Below, piece by piece: positions 1 through 5,040 of a stretch of 7,457 nucleotides of DNA (the first letter of the stretch is position 1; every line of letters begins with the position of its first letter). This DNA is from Candidatus Saccharimonadota bacterium (GTDB lineage Bacteria; Patescibacteriota; Saccharimonadia; Saccharimonadales; UBA4665): NCBI GenBank assembly GCA_029288515.1, contig JARIHB010000164.1:1-7457 (forward strand). The letters run 5' to 3'. The position numbers were made by a program, and so were the translations under genes. Below the pieces are notes generated by a model. It was not told the DNA's origin. It was given only the letters and a program-made list of their open reading frames with translations, and did not search any database.

Positions 1-1116
1 GCGCTGATGGCGCCTACCGAACTGCTGGCCCGGCAGCACGCCGATACCTTGTATAGATTGTTGGGACCGCTTGGCTTCCATGACCGGGTTTCGCTGCTGG
101 TGGGCGGCATGAAAACGAAAGAGAAGCACACCGGCTACGAGCATATTGCTGCTGGCCACATTCAGTTTATTATTGGCACCCACGCGTTAATCCAGGAGAA
201 GGTGGATATGCATAAACTGGGCCTGATTATTATCGACGAGCAGCATCGCTTTGGGGTGGAACAGCGCAAGAAACTGATGGCGAAGGCCGGCCATATGCCG
301 CACGTGCTGAGCCTGACGGCGACGCCGATCCCGCGGTCGCTAGCGCTTACCCTGTATGGTGAACTGGATGTGTCAGTGCTTGACGCCAAACCGGCCGGGC
401 GTCAGCCGGTGATTACGCGCATTTGTTCGCCTAATTCACGCACCCAGCTGAACGAAGCGGTCCAGAAAGAATTAGAGGCTGGCCGGCAAATGTTTGTGGT
501 GTGTCCGCTGATTAGCGAATCGTCTACCAGCAAGGCCAATTCGGCCGAAAAGATATATGAACAGTTCAGCATGCACGATTTTAAAAACTGGCGGGTCGGG
601 CTGCTGCACGGCAAGATGAAGCCAGCCGAGAAGAATGATATTATGAACGACTTTGTGGCTCATAAGATAGACGTTCTGGTAAGCACCACGGTGATTGAGG
701 TGGGCGTGGATGTGCCAAACGCCAGCATTATGCTTATAGAAGCGGCCGACCGGTTCGGTCTGGCGCAGATCCATCAGCTGCGCGGCCGTGTGGGGCGCGG
801 TGGCCATAAAGGCTATGCGTACCTGATGATGAGTGATTCCAAAGCGCCGCCCAAGCGTTTGCAAGCGCTTGAGCAAAGCAATGACGGCTTCAGGCTGGCT
901 GAGCTGGATTTGGAGCTGCGCGGCCCCGGTGCTATCTATGGAACCATGCAGCACGGGGCCTTGGATTTGCGCATTGCCAAGCTCAGCGATGTACGACTTA
1001 TAGCTGCCGCGCGTAAAGCGGCCCAGAAATTTATCGATAAGGGTGAGGATTTGGTACAATATCCTCAGTTACATCAGCACGTCCTTCGGGTTCGCGCTGT
1101 CACCAATTTAAACTAA
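1..1116 (+). CDS. recG: ATP-dependent DNA helicase RecG, C-terminal part (5' end outside window)
   Basis: RecG is a superfamily 2 translocase that regresses stalled replication forks and moves branched DNA junctions. The frame is open from base 1, so this is a partial gene and the Met at base 7 is internal. In order I see motif Ia (Ala-Leu-Met-Ala-Pro-Thr-Glu, bases 1-21), the DEQH box of motif II (235-246), motif III Thr-Ala-Thr-Pro-Ile-Pro-Arg (316-336), the Val-Ser-Thr-Thr-Val-Ile-Glu-Val-Gly-Val-Asp-Val-Pro block of motif V, and motif VI Gln-Leu-Arg-Gly-Arg-Val-Gly-Arg (775-798). The family-typical Leu-Arg-Gly-Pro-Gly stretch and C-terminal tail follow. About 371 residues are present against roughly 690 in the family, so the wedge domain and Walker A lie upstream. 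The DEQH box and the missing UvrB-type region argue against Mfd. The next gene starts 5 bases after the stop, suggesting one operon. Confidence 0.96.
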   Translation, partial: ALMAPTELLARQHADTLYRLLGPLGFHDRVSLLVGGMKTKEKHTGYEHIAAGHIQFIIGTHALIQEKVDMHKLGLIIIDEQHRFGVEQRKKLMAKAGHMPHVLSLTATPIPRSLALTLYGELDVSVLDAKPAGRQPVITRICSPNSRTQLNEAVQKELEAGRQMFVVCPLISESSTSKANSAEKIYEQFSMHDFKNWRVGLLHGKMKPAEKNDIMNDFVAHKIDVLVSTTVIEVGVDVPNASIMLIEAADRFGLAQIHQLRGRVGRGGHKGYAYLMMSDSKAPPKRLQALEQSNDGFRLAELDLELRGPGAIYGTMQHGALDLRIAKLSDVRLIAAARKAAQKFIDKGEDLVQYPQLHQHVLRVRAVTNLN

Positions 1117-1121
1117 CATTC

Positions 1122-1919
1122 ATGTACTCATTTGTTTTGCACGCGCATCAGAAGATAGACCGGGTGGCTTTACGCCATCTGCACAAGCTTGTGTCAGACT
1201 GTTCCAAATTTCCATCGCAGCGTGAAATACTGCATTTTGAAGGCGGCAATGGGCCGGATGCGCCGAAGTTTAAACGGACGGCCGACGACCAGCCATGGCA
1301 CTTCATTGACCCATTCAACAGTGAAGATACCAGTCTGCATGTAATTGTAGGCGACCACTACGACCGGCTGGTTAAGGCTTTACGGCAGAATGATCGTACC
1401 CGTGCGTCGTTTGAAGCGGCGTGGCTGGCACACGCTTTGGTAGATGGCATGACACCGGCGCATCATTATCCATATGAAGAGGAAATGGAGCGGCTGCGTG
1501 GCGAGCGCACCGGCGCGCGTATCGGTCTGAAGGGACGGGGGCTGGTGCGCGGAGAAAATGCCCGGGACTCATTGATCCGTAACCTACAGCTGGTGGGGCC
1601 GCGTGGCCTTATGACAAGTCATACCGCTTTTGAAGCTGGCGCTTATATGGTGCTAGCCCCCTCTCGGCTACACCGCGGGATGCCTAAAGCTGATGATATT
1701 GCAGAGCTGAACAAGCATGGCGTGATCGAGTATTTTAAACATATGACCCGTGAGGTCGGAGCCTTAGGCATGTTTGACAGCTATTTAGAAGAGGGCTGGA
1801 CGCCGAAACTGGCGCGTCTGGTGCGCCGCGAACTGGGACCGCGCATGGTTATGATGGTAACGCTTGCCTGGTATGCGGCTGCCGTGGAAGCGGGCGTGAT
1901 TACCCCGGAGCGGCGATGA
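1122..1919 (+). CDS. Putative zinc-dependent hydrolase of the S1/P1 nuclease - phospholipase C fold
   Basis: I do not recognise this 265-residue protein by name, but it carries a spaced set of likely metal ligands. Visible are Trp-His60-Phe-Ile-Asp63, then His104-x3-Asp108-x3-Pro112-x-His114, then His167-x3-Glu171. In P1 nuclease and Bacillus phospholipase C the trinuclear zinc site uses His in a Trp/Leu-His-Phe-Ile-Asp context, HxxxDxxxPxH, and a later HxxxD/E, with the same order and spacing. Histidines at 7 and 9 and Asp46 or Asp55/56 could supply the remaining ligands. There is no signal peptide, which is unusual because known members are secreted. A cytoplasmic enzyme, or a fold kept with another substrate, is possible. 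The start lies 5 bases after recG without a clear Shine-Dalgarno site. The stop overlaps the rsmD start (ATGA, 1916-1919), so expression is probably coupled to that housekeeping operon. Gene reality is near certain; the family call is an inference from motifs. Confidence 0.8.
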   Translation: MYSFVLHAHQKIDRVALRHLHKLVSDCSKFPSQREILHFEGGNGPDAPKFKRTADDQPWHFIDPFNSEDTSLHVIVGDHYDRLVKALRQNDRTRASFEAAWLAHALVDGMTPAHHYPYEEEMERLRGERTGARIGLKGRGLVRGENARDSLIRNLQLVGPRGLMTSHTAFEAGAYMVLAPSRLHRGMPKADDIAELNKHGVIEYFKHMTREVGALGMFDSYLEEGWTPKLARLVRRELGPRMVMMVTLAWYAAAVEAGVITPERR

Positions 1920-2455
1920 GAATTGTCGCCGGTGCGCTTGGCGGCCGCCAGTTTGACTCGCCGGGTACCTTCAAGACACACCCGATGAGTGACAAAGCTC
2001 GGGGCGCACTATTTAATATGCTGGGTGATGTTTCAGGTCTAACGTTTCTGGACGCTTTTGGCGGCAGCGGTGCGTTGGCCTTTGAGGCTGTCAGCAGGGG
2101 CGCGGACCGGGTTACTATCCTGGAGCAGGATCTGGCGGCTCAAAAGACCATCGAGCGTAACATCCGGCTGTTGGGCGTAGAGGAACAAGCACGACTTATT
2201 AAGGCATCGGCCGGCGCGTGGCTGCATACCAGTGATGAACAATTTGACATTGTACTGTGTGATCCGCCGTATAATGACCTGCAGCTGAGCCTTATACGTC
2301 GGCTAGCCGAACGCGTTAAGTCAGAGGGTCTGCTGGTACTGTCATGGCCGGCAACTGGCGCGGAGCCGATACATGGCGACGGATATGGCCGGGTAGCACA
2401 GCGTTCCCACGGCGATATGCAACTCATTTTTTACCGCCGTTCGGCTGATGTATAA
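1916..2455 (+). CDS. rsmD: 16S rRNA (guanine(966)-N(2))-methyltransferase RsmD
   Basis: RsmD transfers a methyl group from S-adenosylmethionine to N2 of G966 in helix 31 of 16S rRNA, near the P site, during 30S assembly. The 179-residue product opens with the family signature Arg-Ile-Val-Ala-Gly-x-x-Gly-Gly-Arg. It continues with the conserved Pro-x-x-Asp-Lys-x-Arg-x-x-Leu-Phe-Asn segment (residues 23-34), here with His-Pro-Met-Ser-Asp in place of the usual Arg-Pro-Thr-Thr-Asp. The SAM-binding motif Phe-Leu-Asp-Ala-Phe-Gly-Gly-Ser-Gly lies at 44-52 and the catalytic Asp-Pro-Pro-Tyr at 116-119. E. coli RsmD is slightly longer (198 residues). The ATG overlaps the previous gene's TGA by four bases, a classic translational-coupling arrangement. 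No terminator is visible after the stop. Confidence 0.94.
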   Translation: MRIVAGALGGRQFDSPGTFKTHPMSDKARGALFNMLGDVSGLTFLDAFGGSGALAFEAVSRGADRVTILEQDLAAQKTIERNIRLLGVEEQARLIKASAGAWLHTSDEQFDIVLCDPPYNDLQLSLIRRLAERVKSEGLLVLSWPATGAEPIHGDGYGRVAQRSHGDMQLIFYRRSADV

Positions 2456-2490
2456 ATCACCTCATTTTTAGGCTACATAACGGACGAGCG

Positions 2491-2496
2491 TATGCT
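2491..2496 (+). promoter_or_regulatory. Possible -10 box for the coiled-coil gene
   Basis: TATGCT lies 11 bases before the ATG at 2508, which would leave a leader of only a few bases. There is no purine-rich Shine-Dalgarno sequence between them (the sequence is AGACTCCGGGC), so a nearly leaderless transcript would fit. The hexamer 17 bases upstream (TTAGGC) is a poor -35, so this call is weak. Confidence 0.35.
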
Positions 2497-2507
2497 AGAC
2501 TCCGGGC

Positions 2508-2891
2508 ATGAGCAAAACGGATACCGATTACGTAACCAAAGCCGAACTCGCCACCGAATTTAACCGGTTTCGTGTGGAGTTCAGGAAAAAAATTAAGCAG
2601 GATATGGTTGAGGTCGTATCCGATATTGTGTCAGATATGGCAGCACAGATACTCACCGTTGTGGCCGAGCGTTTCGACCAAGTTGACGCTCGCATGGATC
2701 GCATGGGTCAGCGCATGGATAAAATGGACGAACGATTCGACACCATTGACAAACGATTTGACCGCCTTGAAGGCAAGATGGATAAGATCGACAGGCGCTT
2801 GGTCCGGGTGGAGGCTAAACTGGACACCCACAGCGCAATGCTTATAGAGGATGACAAACGGTTGACCATACTGGAAGCTCTGGCGTCCTAG
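2508..2891 (+). CDS. Small coiled-coil protein of unknown function
   Basis: This is a 127-residue, highly charged protein with no signal peptide or membrane segment. Residues 1-54 contain an amphipathic stretch rich in Lys, Glu and Val. Residues 55-124 are ten consecutive heptads of the form Arg/Lys-(Phe/Met/Leu)-Asp-x-(Val/Met/Ile/Leu)-(Asp/Glu)-x with no skips, predicting a long parallel coiled coil and hence an oligomer. I do not recognise a named family; similar heptad proteins are often annotated as hypothetical or as tail-fibre-like by low-complexity matching, which would be misleading here. It stands alone between rsmD (52 bases upstream) and tRNA-Leu (45 bases downstream), and probably has its own promoter. 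A structural, scaffold or partner-binding role is the most that can be inferred. The overlapping frame from 2572 is a shadow. Confidence 0.85.
   Translation: MSKTDTDYVTKAELATEFNRFRVEFRKKIKQDMVEVVSDIVSDMAAQILTVVAERFDQVDARMDRMGQRMDKMDERFDTIDKRFDRLEGKMDKIDRRLVRVEAKLDTHSAMLIEDDKRLTILEALAS
2670..2879 (+). repeat. Ten 21-bp in-frame heptad repeats
   Basis: Ten 21-base units each encode one heptad of the coiled coil. Units are alike at the protein level but diverged in DNA: the opening codon is CGT, CGC, CGA, AAG or AAA, and the second residue alternates Phe and Met before becoming Leu. The first six units keep Asp at position 3. The pattern suggests old internal duplication under selection for a hydrophobic seam at positions 2 and 5, rather than a recent, unstable tandem repeat. 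Confidence 0.75.
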
Positions 2892-2921
2892 CTGGCATTT
2901 TACGCTGTTTTTTAGTACAAT
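2892..2921 (+). promoter_or_regulatory. Promoter of tRNA-Leu
   Basis: TACAAT at 2916-2921 is a good -10 box, preceded by a T-rich spacer. CTGGCA at 2892-2897 is a four-of-six match to the -35 consensus at 18 bases. Transcription would begin near base 2928, about nine bases before the mature tRNA 5' end, a normal distance for RNase P processing. Confidence 0.6.
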
Positions 2922-2936
2922 AGCCCCTATCGCCAC

Positions 2937-3020
2937 GGGGATGTGGTGGAATGGTAGACACGCATGCCTTAGGAGCATGTGCCGCAAGGCGTGAAGGTTC
3001 AAGTCCTTTCATCCCCACCA
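2937..3020 (+). tRNA. tRNA-Leu (anticodon UAG), CCA encoded
   Basis: An 84-base type II tRNA folds completely. The acceptor stem GGGGATG (2937-2943) pairs with CATCCCC, followed by discriminator A and a genomic CCA (3018-3020). The D arm carries the typical GGAATGGTAGAC loop of leucine tRNAs. The anticodon stem CATGC/GCATG (2963-2967 and 2975-2979) encloses CTTAGGA, placing the anticodon TAG at 2970-2972 behind the invariant T. The long variable arm contains a GCC-GCAA-GGC hairpin. The T arm is GAAGG-TTCAAGT-CCTTT with one G-T wobble. It should read CUN leucine codons, especially CUA. It has its own -10 box and an intrinsic terminator about 90 bases downstream. Confidence 0.97.
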
Positions 3021-3028
3021 GGAGCTTT

Positions 3029-3100
3029 ATGAATAGCCACTACAACCAGCAGCCGCATATGCAGCCGGTGCGTCGTTCCGGTTTATTCGCTGTTGCCTAG
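3029..3100 (+). CDS. Possible 23-residue mini-ORF between tRNA-Leu and its terminator
   Basis: An ATG four bases after a GGAG (3021-3024) opens 23 codons ending in TAG. The product begins Met-Asn-Ser-His-Tyr-Asn-Gln-Gln and ends Arg-Arg-Ser-Gly-Leu-Phe-Ala-Val-Ala. The GGAG directly abuts the tRNA CCA end and the ORF stops 10 bases before the terminator stem. A hydrophilic tail, then Arg-Arg, then the start of a hydrophobic run is how a small membrane protein would begin, so this could also be the remnant of a longer gene cut by a stop. It may equally be chance. No function can be assigned. Confidence 0.3.
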   Translation: MNSHYNQQPHMQPVRRSGLFAVA

Positions 3101-3109
3101 TGCTTCTGC

Positions 3110-3135
3110 AAAACGCCGGGACCGCCCGGCGTTTT
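3110..3135 (+). terminator. Intrinsic terminator after tRNA-Leu
   Basis: An 11-bp perfect stem, AAAACGCCGGG (3110-3120) with CCCGGCGTTTT (3125-3135), closes a 4-base ACCG loop. The GC-rich core is followed by four T residues that double as the base of the stem. The A-tract makes it nearly symmetrical, but the next gene reads away, so it most likely ends the tRNA transcript. Confidence 0.85.
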
Positions 3136-3140
3136 CAGTC

Positions 3141-3149
3141 TGTTACAAT
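3141..3149 (+). promoter_or_regulatory. Extended -10 promoter of hisS
   Basis: TGTTACAAT is a TGn-extended -10 element (TG at 3141-3142, TACAAT at 3144-3149). The -35 position falls inside the preceding terminator hairpin and shows no consensus hexamer, as is common for extended -10 promoters. Transcription would start near 3156, directly at the AAAGG Shine-Dalgarno site (3156-3160), seven bases from the hisS ATG. Confidence 0.65.
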
Positions 3150-3167
3150 TGAATCAAAGGAATAATC

Positions 3168-4481
3168 ATGGCACTTTCAACTCAACCATACAAAGGGGCG
3201 CGCGACTTTTACCCCGAAGATAAGCGTTTGCAAAAGTATATGTTTAGCCTGATGCGTAAGGCGGCAGAACAGTTTGGTTACGAAGAGTACGATGCGCCGA
3301 TACTTGAACCAATCGATATGTATCTGGCGAAGTCGGGGGAAGAGATTGTAAACGATCAGACCTACCTATTCCAGGATCGCGGCGGCCGTAATGTGGCCAT
3401 CCGGCCAGAGATGACGCCCACGGTTAGCCGCATGGTAGCGGCTCGCCGCCAGGAACTGGCCTACCCTTTACGCTGGTATTCCATACCAAACCTATGGCGA
3501 TACGAACGGCCGCAGCGCGGCCGTTTGCGCGAACACTGGCAGCTGAACGTTGATATCTTCGGCGTCGACAATTTGCTGGCTGAAGCCGAAGTTATTCAGG
3601 TAGCCGACGCTATTTTAAAAACCGCCGGCGCTACCCACGATATGTACACGATCCGGCTCAACAGCCGCAAGCTGATGGATTTTATATTTACCGACTATTT
3701 GCAACTGGACAGCGTACAGATACACATGATTTCCAAGCTGATCGATCGTATGCACAAAATAGAACGCGAAGACTTTATCGCTGAAGCCGATGCCGTCTTT
3801 ACGCCTTCACAGCGTGACGCCGGCGCCAGCAACAAGCTGATCGGCCTGCTGCGCACCAAGAACCTCGACCATTTACCTGAAGCTATCCGTCACAGCGGCC
3901 CGGCCATGGAGCTGAAAGAATTGCTGCACACCCTGAAGAACGCCCGAATTACCAACGCCACCTTCGACATTACAATTATGCGCGGCTTTGACTACTATAC
4001 TGGCATCGTGTTTGAGATTTTTGATGAAAATCCCAACAACAACCGTTCGATGTTAGGCGGGGGTCGCTATGACGGCCTGGTGGGGCTGTTTGGTGTGGAA
4101 CCGGTGCCGACCGTGGGCTTTGGTTTTGGCGATGTGACATTCCAGAATTTCCTGCAGGGCCACGACTTGCTGCCGCCGATCCGTCCGGAAACAGACGTGT
4201 ATATTGTACTGATTGGCAGCACTTACGCGAAGGCCCAACATGTTGTCGAAGATATGCGCGAAATGGGCGTGCGCGTCGCCGTGGACATCACCGGCGCCAA
4301 GGCTGACAAGCAAATCAAAACAGCAGTGAAAAAGGGCATTCATTACGCAATGTTCATTGGCGAGAAAGAGCTGGAAGAAGAGCAGTACGAAATAAAAAAT
4401 CTGATGACCGGCGTATCCGAACGCCACAGCGCGGCCCGGATCGCCTCGATAGTCCAAGACTACCGCGGCGACAGCGATTGA
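3168..4481 (+). CDS. hisS: Histidine--tRNA ligase (HisRS)
   Basis: HisRS charges tRNA-His with histidine using ATP in the cytoplasm and is a class II synthetase. The 437-residue product (E. coli 424) starts with the family-typical Gly-Ala-Arg-Asp-Phe-Tyr-Pro-Glu. Motif 2 spans Arg102 to about Gln125 with Arg-Tyr-Glu-Arg-Pro-Gln-Arg-Gly-Arg at 111-119. The histidine-binding HisA motif Arg-Gly-Phe-Asp-Tyr-Tyr-Thr-Gly is at 272-279, and HisB Gly-Gly-Gly-Arg-Tyr-Asp-Gly at 297-303. The C-terminal anticodon-binding domain occupies about 343-431. HisA has Phe where Leu is usual. Motif 3 is unusual: Val-Gly-Phe-Gly-Phe-Gly-Asp-Val (316-323) lacks the normal Glu-Arg. The HisZ paralogue is unlikely because the motif 2 arginines and HisA motif are intact. 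The promoter and Shine-Dalgarno site fit the ATG at 3168. Confidence 0.95.
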   Translation: MALSTQPYKGARDFYPEDKRLQKYMFSLMRKAAEQFGYEEYDAPILEPIDMYLAKSGEEIVNDQTYLFQDRGGRNVAIRPEMTPTVSRMVAARRQELAYPLRWYSIPNLWRYERPQRGRLREHWQLNVDIFGVDNLLAEAEVIQVADAILKTAGATHDMYTIRLNSRKLMDFIFTDYLQLDSVQIHMISKLIDRMHKIEREDFIAEADAVFTPSQRDAGASNKLIGLLRTKNLDHLPEAIRHSGPAMELKELLHTLKNARITNATFDITIMRGFDYYTGIVFEIFDENPNNNRSMLGGGRYDGLVGLFGVEPVPTVGFGFGDVTFQNFLQGHDLLPPIRPETDVYIVLIGSTYAKAQHVVEDMREMGVRVAVDITGAKADKQIKTAVKKGIHYAMFIGEKELEEEQYEIKNLMTGVSERHSAARIASIVQDYRGDSD

Positions 4482-4483
4482 GG

Positions 4484-4512
4484 TTGTAAATTTTACGTAA
4501 AAAGTATATAGT
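4484..4512 (+). promoter_or_regulatory. Strong promoter of the 4525 gene
   Basis: TTGTAA (4484-4489) and TATAGT (4507-4512) are separated by exactly 17 bases, close to the sigma-70-type consensus. The predicted start near 4519 leaves only about five leader bases before the ATG at 4525 and no Shine-Dalgarno site, so the mRNA is probably nearly leaderless. The spacer contains a 12-bp palindrome. Confidence 0.75.
4491..4502 (+). promoter_or_regulatory. Perfect 12-bp palindrome between -35 and -10: candidate operator
   Basis: TTTTACGTAAAA is its own reverse complement and sits entirely within the 17-base promoter spacer, the standard position for a dimeric repressor site. It is too AT-rich and too short of a loop to act as a terminator for hisS. 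The regulator is not visible in this window, and an AT-rich palindrome of this size may arise by chance. Confidence 0.35.
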
Positions 4513-4524
4513 TGTCATCTATAT

Positions 4525-4944
4525 ATGACACACGAAGTACCACGACCCGAACCTATGGGACCCGCCCTTGGTGCAGACGAGTACCAAGCAGCGCTGCCTG
4601 TACCCCAGACAGGCAAGGTGTCAGCTGGCTTTCATGAGGGTGATGATGCCGTATTATTTCCCCAAGTCATGCTTTCACCTACCCATGATGCCTTGGTGGC
4701 AGACACTGCTCGCTCTATAACCACTACCTTGCGCCGCGCATCAGTGGCCTATTGGCTAACCGGTGGGCCGGTAGGCGACTTAGTTCGCCGCATATCCCAC
4801 CGCGGCGACAGCGGACCTGAGCAGGGTGGGCCGGCACCGGCGCTTTATACATGGCTTGAAATTACAGACGCACACAAAGCAGGCGCCGTTGACCAGGCTG
4901 CTTTGTGTCGCATGCGGGAATTCCTCGACAGAAAAGTACAATAG
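4525..4944 (+). CDS. Hypothetical protein, 139 residues, unrecognised
   Basis: I do not recognise this family. The protein begins with a Pro-rich stretch (Met-Thr-His-Glu-Val-Pro-Arg-Pro-Glu-Pro). A middle segment around residues 59-80 could form a helix (Ala-Asp-Thr-Ala-Arg-Ser-Ile-Thr-Thr-Thr-Leu-Arg-Arg). The C-terminal segment runs Tyr-Thr-Trp-Leu-Glu-Ile-Thr-Asp and then a charged helix ending Phe-Leu-Asp-Arg-Lys-Val-Gln. There is no signal peptide, transmembrane segment or metal motif. It is a single-gene unit, with a near-consensus promoter upstream and an intrinsic terminator 24 bases after the stop, which strongly supports a real gene. A strand-then-helix C-terminus after a Pro-rich linker loosely resembles the ends of the genes at 6353 and 6954, but I could not establish homology. 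Confidence 0.75.
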   Translation: MTHEVPRPEPMGPALGADEYQAALPVPQTGKVSAGFHEGDDAVLFPQVMLSPTHDALVADTARSITTTLRRASVAYWLTGGPVGDLVRRISHRGDSGPEQGGPAPALYTWLEITDAHKAGAVDQAALCRMREFLDRKVQ

Positions 4945-4967
4945 GCTGGGGCAATAGCTGTAGTGTG

Positions 4968-5000
4968 AAGACTGGAGCGGGCGTGTCCAGTCTTTTCTCT
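4968..5000 (+). terminator. Intrinsic terminator after the 4525 gene
   Basis: A 9-bp perfect stem, AAGACTGGA (4968-4976) with TCCAGTCTT (4986-4994), has a 9-base loop and runs into a T-rich tract, TTTTCTCT (4993-5000). It separates the 4525 gene from tig and supports an independent tig promoter. Confidence 0.85.
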
Positions 5001-5023
5001 ATATAGCCAATCCGTGCGTAATC

Positions 5024-5032
5024 TGTTACAGT
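5024..5032 (+). promoter_or_regulatory. Extended -10 promoter of tig, implying a leaderless mRNA
   Basis: TGTTACAGT is a TGn-extended -10 element (TACAGT at 5027-5032), of the same form as that of hisS. No -35 consensus is visible. Only eight bases separate the -10 box from the ATG at 5041, so transcription should begin at or within a base or two of the start codon. No Shine-Dalgarno site is present. Confidence 0.6.
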
Positions 5033-5040
5033 CAATACTC

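Noticed and set aside
472..1059. 195-codon open frame on the minus strand opposite recG
   Set aside because: It lies fully antisense to conserved helicase motifs V and VI and shows no recognisable domain.
1917..4481. Alternative genetic code with TGA read as an amino acid
   Set aside because: TGA ends the gene at 1122-1919 exactly at the rsmD overlap and ends hisS at the expected length, so it functions as a stop.
4799..4813. Arg-Gly-Asp-Ser as an integrin-type adhesion motif
   Set aside because: Both proteins lack signal peptides, one is the tail of HisRS, and a four-residue match has no predictive value alone.
5014..5040. GTG at 5014 as the tig start, adding nine residues
   Set aside because: It lies upstream of the TACAGT -10 box, has no ribosome binding site, and the ATG at 5041 gives the family-typical N-terminus.
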